From NCBI GenBank assembly GCA_036435485.1, contig CM071598.1, positions 109,159,148-109,223,147 on the forward strand: 64,000 nt of DNA, read 5' to 3'. How positions within the stretch are numbered: position 1 is the stretch's first letter; each line of letters starts with the position of its first letter. This stretch comes from Saposhnikovia divaricata (lineage: Eukaryota > Streptophyta > Magnoliopsida > Apiales > Apiaceae). Positions 43,867 through 54,392 of the stretch are shown here, in pieces. The translations under genes and the position numbers were made by a program. A model generated the notes under the pieces. It ran no database searches, was not told the origin of the DNA, and was given only the letters and a program-made list of their open reading frames with translations.

Positions 43867-44198
43867 TGGTATTCACGATCTCAAATTCTCAATCTATCCG
43901 ATTTAATCAAATCCAACATGTAATTGGGTACAAAAGATGAATTGAATATTTTTGCAAAAAAAAAACAAATTAATTGAATATGAAGAGTTTCGGTTAGATT
44001 TTATTTTTGAAAAAAAAAAATATTTTGTAATTTATATCATTTATTCCATAATAAATAATTTTAATTAAATGACATAAAACAAAAGTATATCAAGTAAAAG
44101 GACAAAATGATCAAAAAAATCTCATTTTTTATGTTTATTTACTCAAAATACCCATTTCATAAACACTAACCGGTCAAATATTTTGAGTGGAATATCAA

Positions 44199-44398
44199 AA
44201 TATTTCGATCATCCAGAAGGAAGGAGAGGTAGAAGACGATGTTAACCATCGTATTAAGGCGGGGTGGCTAAGATGGAGGGCAGCGTCAGGGGTGTTGTGT
44301 GACAAGAAGGTCCCGTTAAAGTTGAAAGGGAGGTTCTATAGAATGGCAATCCGCCTTGCGTTGTTATATGGTTCTGAGTGCTGGGCGGCTAAGAAGGC
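44199..44398 (+). pseudogene. RTE-type LINE reverse transcriptase fragment, left half
   Basis: Reads SIIQKEGEVEDDVNHRIKAG, then WLRWRAASGVLCDKKVP and YGSECWAAKKA, the conserved C-terminal part of plant RTE LINE polyproteins after the RT core. The 5' side is truncated near 44,199. The frame runs straight into the Athila target duplication (AAGGC at 44,394-44,398) and continues at 55,640. Confidence 0.85.
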
Positions 44399-45655
44399 TG
44401 ATAAGTGGATTTTATATCCACTGGGAATGCCTCCGTTCGGCTTAAATTGATTGTTTTGGACTCAAGTTGTTGTAGTTTTGATGTGTTTTGCTTAGTTGTG
44501 CAGATTTACGAGAATGTTGATTAAAGTGGATGCTTCTATCGTTCTTGGAGAATTAATTGATTAAAATTCGGATTTTCTGGGAAGGCTGCGCAGCTTATAC
44601 TGTTTTGGTCATATCTGGAGTTCTAGAAGTACGTTTTCAGCGATCTTACTGCCCACGCGAAGCTTGAGAGATTTTCTACAACCTGGGATAGGAAACAAGT
44701 GCAAGAAATATGCTGAATTAAATCGCGCACGTGTTCTTGTAAAAGAAGGCTGGGAATTTACTGTTTTGCCCTTTTTCTAATTCTAATTGTATTCTGGGCA
44801 GTTTTGGGTACCTTCTTTAAATCCAAATTGTAATAGAAGGCAATTTCTTGTTGGGCAAGATTTGTAGAGCCTATTTAAACACATCCTATCAATGTAAATC
44901 ATAACAATTCATAGCTTTTAATCGTATCAAGGTACTTTCGATCTTCAATTCTTTCTTCAATATTATGTTTTCATTCATTATCATTATTATTATGTTTTCT
45001 TTATTAAATATGCGTAACTAATTCTCTAATCTGAGGATTGGGTAGTATTCCTTGGTATTCATGCATGCTTGATTATGTGATTTTCTGCTTTGCTGATCTG
45101 TTAATGAGATCTTAACACAATTAGGGGAGTCATGAACCTTTGATTGTATTCTAGGGATTGTAATAAGCTTGGGAGAGAAGTTGCAATCTTAGTACATGAT
45201 TTAACAGACATAATTTGAATATTAGATCGGGAGATTAATAGGAGAATTGTGAGACATATAATTCTTGGCATTTAACAGTTTATAGATATACTTTGATTGC
45301 ATCACGGGAGTGACAATTAGGATGTAGCTGTAAGCACTATATTGTAGCCTGGGAGGGTACAGTATAACTTTAGAAGAATTGTTTTCAGCAAAGTAGGAAC
45401 ACAGATATCACATTAATATTGAGCATGTATTGAGACCAAGTGAAGAACCCCAGTTCTTAGATTGTTTTCCAACATATTTGAATCTCAGTTTAAAATCAAT
45501 TCTTAGTGCTTATAATTAGTTCTTGGTTAATTTAGTTAATACACAAACCCAAAAATTCTTCTCACACACTTCTAGACGTAAAGAGATAAGAAACCTGAAC
45601 TTTGAGTTAAATTTAGTCCTTCCCTGAGAACGAACACACAAAAATACTACTAACA
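44399..45655 (+). repeat. 5' LTR of the Athila-type element
   Basis: 1,257 bp, starting TGATAAGTGGATTTTATATC and ending CTACTAACA. It includes a 10-bp segment (CTTGGTATTC near 45,050) absent from the 3' LTR. The stretch 44,601-44,692 is related to array C of the Tat element. Confidence 0.93.
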
Positions 45656-45658
45656 AAT

Positions 45659-45676
45659 TGGCGCCGCTGCCGGGGA
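45659..45676 (+). other. Primer-binding site (tRNA-Asp type) of the Athila-type element
   Basis: TGGCGCCGCTGCCGGGGA, three bases after the LTR, the usual Athila primer site. Confidence 0.88.
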
Positions 45677-45766
45677 AGGCAGTATAGTTGAGTTTAGGTT
45701 AATTGTTTCTTATTGTTTAGATTTTAATTGGTTCCACAAGTTGGTTTGTTGGTGATTTTCAGGTGT

Positions 45767-48463
45767 ATGCTACGTTCATCTTGCGCTAGAAAATTGGAAT
45801 TTGACCCTGAAATCGAGTGTACTTTGAGAAAGCTAAGAAAAGATAAAGCTAAGATGGGAGAGCCAGAACCTCGACCAGCTGTTAATGTTGATCAGTCTTC
45901 TATTTGGGACCATGAGACACCGAATCCAGCCAATTGCATGTACAAAACTCCAGAGATTGGTGCAGCTCAGTTCCATATTAATCCGAGCTTAATTCAGATG
46001 ATCAGCAATCAAGCTTTTGAAGGAGACATTGAATTAGAAGACCCACACAGACATCTAGAGCGTTTTGTGCAGATGTGTGGCTCATTCAGAATCACTGGCG
46101 TTACGAGTGATCAGATTCGTCTCCATATGTTTCCCTACTCTATTAAGGGAAGAGCTTTGGAATGGTTTCAGCAACTTCCAAACACTTCGGTTGCTACATA
46201 GGAGAGTCTTTCTACGGCATTCTTGTCCAAATACTATCCTTCTGACAAGACGCAACAGTTGAGGACTATGATTATGAGTTTTAAAGCACAACCGGGTGAA
46301 GGTCTATATCAGGAATGGGAGAGATTCAAGGCACTATTGAGGAAGTGTCCACATCATGGCTTAGAAGATTGGCAGATCATTAGTACTTTTTATGGGGCCA
46401 TGAATGCAGATATTCGTTTGAGTTTGGATGTGGCTGCTGGTGGAAATTTCAAGAAGGCACCAACTACACAGGCTAAAGCACTCTTTGAGGAATTAGCATC
46501 TAATAATTATTCTTGGGCACCTAGTGGGACGAGCTCGGCAAAAGCAGCACAAGAATCTGAGATGATCAACATGCTGGCTCAAAAGTTGGATACTCTAACT
46601 CAGGAGGTGCGAGGACAAAAGGTAAATGTGAATGCTATTTCTTCACATATGGAAGGGTATCATGATTATGGTGCTAGTCAGAACTCGTATGTTCAACAAT
46701 TTCCAGAAGAAGCATCTTTTATTCAAGGAAGACAGCCTTGGCCTGTGCAGAATAATTCTTACTACAATCCGAATCAAAGGCCAAACAATAATCTTTCTTA
46801 CAGCAATAATCATGCAGCTAATCCTTCCTATGCATTTCCAAGGCAGAATCAACCTCCTGGTTTTCAGTCACGACCGCCATATCAAGCACAGTAGCAGTAT
46901 CAACCTCCACCAAAGAAAGAACCAGCTGAGTGGGAGGTTGCACTAAATAAGATTATGCAAGGGACTTCTGGAGCATTGGCTAATATGGAATCAAGAATAG
47001 ATCAGATGGCATCATCTCAAAAGATGCTAGAAACACAGATTGGACAGATTGCCTCAAAGATGGGTGTTCGTGAACAAGGGTCTCTTCCTAGTCAACCCGA
47101 CCAGACTGGTAAAGAGCAATGTAAAGCAATTACTTTAAGGAGCGGAAAAGAGTTGCCCGAGGTTGAGGTTTTTAAGCCTAAAGAGAGTGATGCTGAGAAA
47201 GAGGATGAGCCAGTAGAGATTGCTGCAGACACGTCATAAAAAGAAGATGAGAAGAAGAAGGAAGAAGAATCAGAAAAGCCGTATGTTCCTCCACCACCTT
47301 ATGTTCCTCCTATTCCATTTCCACAGAGACTTCACAACAGGCAGTTAGAGAAGCAGTACGAGAAGTTCTTGACTATGTTTCGGCAGTTGCATGTTAATAT
47401 TCCATTGGCTGAAGCTTTGAATCAAATGCCACTTTATGCTAAATTTCTTAAGGAGATGTTGACAATGAAGAGGAAACTTGAAGATGCAGAAACCATTACT
47501 CTTAATGCGGAATGCAGTGCAGTCATCCAAAATGCCATTCCTCAGAAATTGAAAGATCCGGGAAGCTTCTCTCTACCTTGCACTATTGGGAAGATGGAAA
47601 ACATGAAAGCCTTGTGTGACTTAGGGGCAAGTGTGAGTTTGATGCCATATTCAATCTGTAAAAGGCTTGGTCTTGGAGAACTTAAAAAGACACGGATTTC
47701 ACTTCAGTTGGCGGATCGTTCTGTTAAGTATCCATTGGGGGTTATTGAAGACGTGGTTGTTAAAGTGGATAAATTTGTCATACCTTGTGATTTTGTGGTG
47801 TTAGAGATGGATGAAGATGTCGAGATACCCATTATCTTGGGACGGCCATTCTTGGCTACTGCTGGCACTACAATCGATGTTAAAGCTGGAAAATTGACAT
47901 TGAATGTTGGCGAGGACAAAGTGGAATTTGATCTGAATAAACCAATGAAGATACCTCCTTTTGGAGCAACTTGTTTTACCATTGACATAGTGGATGACAT
48001 TGTGCAGCTCGAGAATGAACACTTCATGGGAGCAGAACGGGTGTTAGATGATGGAGTAGAAGAAGAAGAACTTGTTGTTCGAGACACAGAAGTTGAGATG
48101 GTTTTTACACTTTCAGAGGCACCACAGGTGGAACTTAAACCTCTACCTGCTAATTTGAGGTATGCCTTTCTTGGTCCTAATGATACATATCCTGTGGTAG
48201 TTTCAGCCTTGCTTAGTGATGATGAGCTAGAAAAATTATTACATGTTCTTCGGTAATATAAATCAGCTATTGATTGGACAATTCAAGATATCAAGGGAAT
48301 TAGCCCTGCTCTTTGCATGCATAGAATTGCCTTAGAAGATAATCATAAGCCTGTGATTGAGGGACAAAGAAGATTGAATCCAAATTTGCAAGAGGTGGTG
48401 AAGAAAGAAATCACTAAGTTGCTTGATGCTGGTATCATATATTCGGTTCCACACAGTAAATAG
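45767..48463 (+). pseudogene. Gag, protease and start of RT of the Athila-type element, with five in-frame stops
   Basis: The first ATG in frame is 45,767-45,769 (MLRSSCARKL). Gag core: LEDPHRHLERFVQMC and ALEWFQQLP. Stops are TAG 46,199-46,201, TAG 46,892-46,894, TAA 47,237-47,239, TAA 48,254-48,256 and TAG 48,461-48,463; the frame never shifts. Protease with CDLGASVSLMPYS (47,619-47,657) and PIILGRPFLATA; the usual DTGA/DSGA is DLGA here. Two stops stand in tryptophan positions (TGG to TAG). The element cannot make Gag or protease from this copy. Confidence 0.88.
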
Positions 48464-51037
48464 GTTAGTCCTATTCATGTTGTGCCTAAGAAAGGTGGGA
48501 TGACTGTTGTTCACAATGAGAAGAATGAATTAATTCCCATGAGAACAGTAACAGGTTGGAGAGTTTGCATTGATTATAGGAAGTTGAATAACGCTACTCG
48601 CAAAGATCACTTTCCCCTCCCATTCATTGATCAAATGCTCGAAAGGTTGGCAAGTAATGAGTATTACAACTTTCTGGATGGATTCTCGGGTTACTTTCAG
48701 ATTCCTATTGCACCCGAAGATCAAGAGAAGACTACCTTTACTTGTCCTTATGGCACTTTTGCTTATCGGAGGCTTCCTTTTGGTTTGTGTAATGGTCCTT
48801 CAACGTTTCAACGGCTCATGAACCACATTTTCTCAGATTTTATAGGGAGAGACATGGAGGTATTCATGGATGACTTCACTGTATATGGTTCTTCCTTTGA
48901 ATCCTGTTTAGCCAGTTTATCAAAGGTGTTGCAGAGATGTATTGAAACGAATCTTGTTCTTAATTGGGAAAAATGTCACTTCATGGTGAAGGAAGGCATT
49001 GTGCTTGGGCATAAAATCTCTAGTAAAGGCATTGAGGTCGATAGAGCAAAAATTGAAGTTATTGAAAAATTGCCACCACCTTCATCTGTGAAAGGTATTC
49101 GAAGCTTTCTTGGGCATGCTGGTTTTTATCGACGGTTCATCAAGGATTTCTCCAAGTTAGCTCGACCACTCTGCAATCTTCTTGAAAAGGATCGTGTTTT
49201 TGACTTTGATGAAAGTTGTCTTGCTGCTTTTAACAGGTTAAAGAAGGAACTTACTTCTGCACCCATAGTTACATCTCCCGATTGGAGCTTGCCATTTGAG
49301 CTTATGTGTGATGCTAGTGACTATGCTGTGGGTGTTGTTCTTGGGCAGAAGAAGGATAAGCGGATGCACGTGATAGCTTATGCAAGCAAGACTCTTGATG
49401 ATGCACAAATCAACTATTCCACTACGGAGAAAGAGCTACTCGCAGTGGTATTTGCACTTGATAAATTCAGATCCTATCTTGTTGGGTCTAAGGTGATTGT
49501 CTATTCAGATCATGCTGCGATTCGTTTCTTGATGACAAAGAAGGATGCCAAGCCTCGTTTAGTTCGTTGGATTCTCTTACTCCAGGAATTTGATCTTGAG
49601 ATTCGAGATAAGAAGGGGTCCGAGAACTTGGTAGCTGATCATTTATCTAGGTTGGATCAAGGAGATGGAGAGGTAGGAGGTGAAAAACCTATCAATGATA
49701 AATTTCCGGAAGAGCAGCTTCTAGGTGTGTCCTTGTCTACACCATGGTATGCAGATTTTGTGAATTACAGTGTGGGAGGAGTTGTACCGGATAATCTCTC
49801 TTATAACCAAAAGAAGAAATTCTTTTATGATGTGAAGCACTACTATTGGGAGGAACCGCTACTTTATAGGGAATGTGCTGATAGAATGTTTCGTAGATGC
49901 GTACCTCATGATGAAGTTCCTCATATTTTCAGGCATTGCCATTCTCTAGAGTGTGGAGGTCATAACAGTAGCATGAAGACAGTGGCGAAAGTTTTGCAGT
50001 CAGGATTCTATTGGCCAACCATGCATCAAGATGATAGAGACTTTGTGGCAAAATGTGATAGATGTCAACTAGTTGGGAATATTTCGAGGAGGAACGAGAT
50101 GCCTTTACAGTCTATTCTTGAGGTGGAGATATTCGATGTGTGGGGGATGGACTTCATGGGTCCATTTCCATCTTCTTATGGGAACCAGTATATTTTGGTG
50201 GGAGTTGATTATGTCTCTAAATGGGTTGAAGCTATTGCATCTCCTACTAATGATGCTAGAGTGGTGAAGAAGTTCCTAAAGAAGCATGTGTTCACTAGAT
50301 TTGGAGTGCCAAGGGCTATTATCAATGATGGAGGTGCACACTTTTGCAATAAACAGGTGGCTGATCTCTTGAAAAAGTATGGTGTGACACAAAAGGTGGC
50401 AACTCCTTATCATCCGCAAACAAGTGGACAAGTTGAGATTTCGAATCGTGAGCTGAAGTCAATTTTGGAGAAGACAGTGGCAGCATCGAGAAAGGATTGG
50501 TCAACAAAGCTTGATGATGCTGTTTGGGCATATAGAACGGCATTTAAAACACCTATTGGGATGTCTCCATATAGGTTGGTCTTTGGGAAGCCATGTCATT
50601 TGCCGGTGGAAATTCAGCATAAAGCGTTTTGGGCAACGAGAAATTTGAATTTTGATCTAAAATCTGCAGGAGAGAAGCGTTTACTTCAACTTGGAGAGCT
50701 TGAGGAGATTAGGCTCCAATCTTATGAAAATGCCAGTATCTACAAGGAAAAGACCAAATTGTGGCATGACAAGCACATTCAGAAGAAGGAATTTGAGATT
50801 GGGCAACATGTTCTATTGTTTAATTCAAGACTCCGTTTATTCCCCGGAAAGCTCAGATCACGATGGACCGGACCTTTTGAGATTGTGAAGGTCTATCCTA
50901 ATGGAGTTTGTGAGATTACTAGGGAAGGGTCAGATGTATTCAAGGTGAACGGGCAGAGACTTAAGCCATACCTACTTGCAGAAACAGTGGAGCGAGGAAT
51001 GAGCATTCTTTACTTCCAGGACCTTATCATCAGTTGA
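48464..51037 (+). CDS. RT, RNase H and integrase of the Athila-type element (open frame, N-terminus cut off by a stop)
   Basis: About 858 open codons after the stop at 48,463. RT: RVCIDYRKLNNATRKDHFPL, FLDGFSGYFQI, FGLCNGPSTFQR, catalytic FMDDFTVYG (about 48,867-48,893). RNase H: FELMCDASDYAVGVVLG with YSTTEKELLAVVFAL. Integrase: zinc domain (HCHSLECGGH ... CDRCQ), DDE core with WGMDFMGPF, INDGGAHFC and ISNRELKSILE, then the RWTGPFEIVKVYPNGV C-terminal region. All catalytic residues are present. There is no natural start codon; it would have to be made as part of Gag-Pol. I treat it as a coding remnant that would be functional if read through. Confidence 0.9.
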   Translation, partial: VSPIHVVPKKGGMTVVHNEKNELIPMRTVTGWRVCIDYRKLNNATRKDHFPLPFIDQMLERLASNEYYNFLDGFSGYFQIPIAPEDQEKTTFTCPYGTFAYRRLPFGLCNGPSTFQRLMNHIFSDFIGRDMEVFMDDFTVYGSSFESCLASLSKVLQRCIETNLVLNWEKCHFMVKEGIVLGHKISSKGIEVDRAKIEVIEKLPPPSSVKGIRSFLGHAGFYRRFIKDFSKLARPLCNLLEKDRVFDFDESCLAAFNRLKKELTSAPIVTSPDWSLPFELMCDASDYAVGVVLGQKKDKRMHVIAYASKTLDDAQINYSTTEKELLAVVFALDKFRSYLVGSKVIVYSDHAAIRFLMTKKDAKPRLVRWILLLQEFDLEIRDKKGSENLVADHLSRLDQGDGEVGGEKPINDKFPEEQLLGVSLSTPWYADFVNYSVGGVVPDNLSYNQKKKFFYDVKHYYWEEPLLYRECADRMFRRCVPHDEVPHIFRHCHSLECGGHNSSMKTVAKVLQSGFYWPTMHQDDRDFVAKCDRCQLVGNISRRNEMPLQSILEVEIFDVWGMDFMGPFPSSYGNQYILVGVDYVSKWVEAIASPTNDARVVKKFLKKHVFTRFGVPRAIINDGGAHFCNKQVADLLKKYGVTQKVATPYHPQTSGQVEISNRELKSILEKTVAASRKDWSTKLDDAVWAYRTAFKTPIGMSPYRLVFGKPCHLPVEIQHKAFWATRNLNFDLKSAGEKRLLQLGELEEIRLQSYENASIYKEKTKLWHDKHIQKKEFEIGQHVLLFNSRLRLFPGKLRSRWTGPFEIVKVYPNGVCEITREGSDVFKVNGQRLKPYLLAETVERGMSILYFQDLIIS

Positions 51038-51625
51038 GAATCGGCGTCAAGCTATTGACGTTAAAGAAGCGCTTCGTGGGAGGCAACCCATGCATTGTTG
51101 TATGAAAAAAAAATCGAAATTTGAGCAATTTGCAGGTCTGTAACGCAACTTGCCCCTGCGTTACTGACCTTGGCGCCATTTGCCCCCCTGTTGCGCAAGT
51201 TGCGCCTGCGCAACTGTCCTGGAAGCAAATTGCCCCTATGTCGCGCAAGTTGCAGAGGCGTGACTGTACTGAGAGCAAACTGCCCCTCACGCTAGCAGTT
51301 TGCGCGTGGACCAGAATTAAAAAAAAAAAAAAAAATCTCCAGCCTGTGTCACTGTTGTGCCGCGTGTTTGCTGTTGTCCATATAAAAAAATTTTCTCACC
51401 CCAATTCTTTTTATACTCTCATCTTTCCCCTAAATCTTTTCCTATTTTAATTCCAAAGCCCCTCATCTCTCCTAAAAAAAAAAAATTCCAATTCCTATTT
51501 CTTTTCTAATTCTTTTTCTTTTATTCATTAAATATTTTTTCTATCTTATATCAAATTCCAAATTCCACCCAAATTTTTTCCTTTTCACATTAAAATTCTT
51601 ATATTCATCCTATCACTCCATGGCC
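51038..51625 (+). other. Spacer between pol and the env-like ORF
   Basis: 51,125-51,300 contains about four imperfect units with CGCAAGTTGC/GCAACTTGCC and CTGCG, alternately oriented, able to fold. It is followed by pyrimidine-rich and poly(A) tracts. No frame of significance. Confidence 0.6.
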
Positions 51626-51633
51626 TATATATA
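51626..51633 (+). promoter_or_regulatory. Candidate internal TATA box of the env-like ORF
   Basis: TATATATA within GGCCTATATATACCCATAC, followed 20-35 bp later by CATACACACCCA and a leader ending at the ATG 51,908. The layout is that of a plant core promoter and could give the third ORF its own transcript. Confidence 0.45.
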
Positions 51634-51907
51634 CCCATACATACACACCCAATTCATTATCTTCTTCCTCTACATCTCTTAAAAATTCAAGTTTGGGGGA
51701 AAATTAGTACAAGTTCACCTCTTTGATTCGTAGTGGGATTTCTTTTCTCTATTTTATTTTATTACGAATTTGTGTTCTTGTAAATTGGGGTTTTTGTATT
51801 ATTCTTGTTACTTGGGTATTTGTGGTGTGATTTTTCTTGGTGGTTTTTGGTGGGATATTTCTTGGTGGTTGTTGGTGGTGCTATTGTTGAGTGGGGTTTT
51901 GATTATT

Positions 51908-52984
51908 ATGGCGCCTAAGCGAATGAGGGGTGGTTCTTTTAGGGTGGAGAGATTTTCTTCTCCAGATGCGGAGGTTGAGTATAATCGGTTGTTGTCAAGG
52001 TCGGTGGCGAAAGAAAGGGGGTTTTTGCCAATTCGTCATTATGGGTTGGTTGATGTGATTAGTGAGTTACGTTGGGGAGAGATTTGTAAGGCACCTGCTC
52101 CGGTTCCTGTGAATGTTGTTAGGGAGTTTTATGCCAATGCTAAAGGTGAGCCGGATGAGGTGTGTGTGGTTCGAGGTAAACAGGTGGATTACAGTCCAGA
52201 TGCTATTCGTCCAATTTTGGGACAACCACCTAAGCTTGTGGGGGATGAAGATTGGGCAAGGAAGACTAGTAAGGATGTGGATTTGGAGGCAATCATTCGT
52301 GAGTTATGTGTTCCTGGTACAGTTTGGAAGTATAAATTGGGAACCACTGAGTCGGTTAATTTTCTGTCTTCTGCGATGAATAAATTTGCACGTGCATGGT
52401 ATGCATTTCTTTGTGCGAATATTATACCTACTTCTCATATAGGTGAGGTCATAGTGGATAGAGTGATTCTTCTTTGGGGCATTCTAAAGGGGAAGTACAT
52501 TGATGTAGCTTATATTGTTCATCAGAATATTCTGCGGTTTTTAAAGTTTAATGCGCTATCATCGATGCCCCATGCTTCTGTTATAGCTGGTTTATGTAAA
52601 GATAGTGGTGTTATCTGGGGTGCGGATGAGGAGTTGCAGTCACCTTTGGCTACCATTACTGATGTGTCTATTGATCGAATGCCTGACTGGCAAGGTGGGG
52701 TTCCACATCCGAGGGGGCTTGGTTATATTGTTAATGGTGATGGTGCTAGTGGTCATGGAGCGGGCGCTCAGCCACGTGTTTCAAGAGTACCGAGAGTTTT
52801 GGATGCCCACTTTAGGCGTTTGTACAGGCGGATGGATGCTATACATGCTTGTAACAGGGAGTATGCTCAAGATATGGCTACAGCTTTGAGAGATGCAGGT
52901 ATTCAGGCAAGGTGGCTAGTCTGTGGAGCTCGTACGCAGTATCCACCGCCAGATACTAATTCATCCGAGGATGAGGACGAGTAG
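51908..52984 (+). CDS. Athila ORF3, env-like / putative plant transposon protein domain
   Basis: 358 codons from ATG at 51,908-51,910 (MAPKRMRGGSFRVERF); an upstream in-frame extension has no ATG. Recognisable blocks are VNVVREFYANAKGEPDEV, VVRGKQVDYSPDAIRPILG and ILLWGILKGKYIDVAYIVHQ, those of the 'putative plant transposon protein' domain found in the third ORF of Athila/Calypso elements. These ORFs occupy the retroviral env position, but I see no signal peptide or clear membrane anchor in this one. It ends in an acidic SSEDEDE tail. The frame is intact although gag has three nonsense codons and the gag-protease-RT lead-in five. Its role is unknown. Confidence 0.8.
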   Translation: MAPKRMRGGSFRVERFSSPDAEVEYNRLLSRSVAKERGFLPIRHYGLVDVISELRWGEICKAPAPVPVNVVREFYANAKGEPDEVCVVRGKQVDYSPDAIRPILGQPPKLVGDEDWARKTSKDVDLEAIIRELCVPGTVWKYKLGTTESVNFLSSAMNKFARAWYAFLCANIIPTSHIGEVIVDRVILLWGILKGKYIDVAYIVHQNILRFLKFNALSSMPHASVIAGLCKDSGVIWGADEELQSPLATITDVSIDRMPDWQGGVPHPRGLGYIVNGDGASGHGAGAQPRVSRVPRVLDAHFRRLYRRMDAIHACNREYAQDMATALRDAGIQARWLVCGARTQYPPPDTNSSEDEDE

Positions 52985-54392
52985 GTATGTTTCTACTTTC
53001 CCTTGTATTTACTTCCATTCAATGCGGACATTGAATCTTTCAAGTTTGGGGGTGTTTTGAGGGATTAGTAGTTGTTGTTGTATTATGTGTTCATGTAGGA
53101 TTTCATGTTTTGCATATTAGTAGTAGTAATTCATGCATATATGTTCGTGTTATCTACGTTTGTTTCATATAGGACATTCTATTTTTTGTTTCGTATACCA
53201 TGTGAGTTCATTCTAGTTGCATTTTCATGGCATGCATTTTTCATGATCCCTTAGGACGAGCTGATTCTGATTGGTAGGTAGGTGTCTAATTGAGTGTGGT
53301 AATGATGAATAGAGGGTTGATTTATAGTTTCTATGAAATTGACTTATGTGTTTCGAAAACAAAACTAATTACACAGTCTCATTGGGTACTTTTGGGCTAG
53401 GTTAAGGTCATGCTTGTTTGGATGCTTTGAGATTTAATCACCTGATTATATTTAGAAATTTCGTTATTCCCTTGATGGCGTAGGAGCACTAAAGTCTAAG
53501 TTTGGGGGAAACTAGGGATTTCATGCTAGTTGTATCAATTGTTAAATAATGGCTAGGTGTCAAATGGCTAGTAGCCGGCTCATATTTATATGAGTAGTCT
53601 AGGGTTGGAAATGAGAAAGGCTCATTCCAGATCTTCAAAAAAAAAAAAAAAAAAAAAGTCAATAAATTGTTTATATGCAAAATTAACTAGGGTGAGCTCT
53701 TTAATACTCGAGTAATTAAGTCTGAGGGGACTTAGTCCTAGTGACCTAAGGCTTTTATAGTCTGGGATCCACTGACCTAACACTCGCTACATGGGTATTA
53801 TTGTATAAGCCTTTTGGGGTCTCATTCATTGCACGGTTAAATAAGCATGCGTATTATATATAGTGTCGTAGTAATAAAGCATGAATACCTGGCTAACTTG
53901 AATGAGGATGGAGGTGTTCCGAGGTTATGAAGTGTCTACAGTCTATTCTATTTATAAACCTGTGATTGTCTTGGCGAAGGATATGTATGATTTTTGACCT
54001 AGTTTTGGGAGTATTTCTGATGAGCATTGCACACACGCACGTTTCTGTTCATGTATTGTTAGTATACGGGGACTTAGTCGAGCTCTGCTTGGATTTATTT
54101 GCATTCTTTGAGATATTTGCTTGTTAGTTAGTTTTGGTTAGTTTGAAGGGGATCGTTGCATATTTCATATTAGTTGCATTCATGCATTGCATTGCATTAG
54201 GTTAAATGGATTTTGTGGGTACATTCGCTATAGGCCCTCACGAGACCTTACTCGTCCACTAGGGCTGCCTAGGGGTTTAAAGGGCTTGTTGCATATGCCA
54301 AATGCAACCGTGATCACCTATGGAAGTGGTACTAATCAGGTAGTTGTAATTGTTTATGCTTGAGGACAAGCATCAGTTTAAGTTTGGGGGTT
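52985..54392 (+). other. 3' untranslated region of the Athila-type element
   Basis: About 1.4 kb without coding potential. AAGTTTGGGGG occurs at 53,042, 53,498 and finally at 54,380 directly before the 3' LTR. A fourth copy lies upstream of the env-like ORF at 51,689. An A run sits at 53,638-53,657. Confidence 0.8.
54380..54392 (+). other. Polypurine tract of the Athila-type element
   Basis: AAGTTTGGGGGTT immediately before the LTR; preceded by CTTGAGGACAAGC, a sequence commonly found there in Athila elements. Confidence 0.85.

Noticed and set aside
51770..51907. Hydrophobic N-terminal extension of the Athila ORF3, like a signal or membrane segment
   Set aside because: It has no ATG; it begins at a TTG and reads through a T/G-rich leader. 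The first ATG is 51,908.
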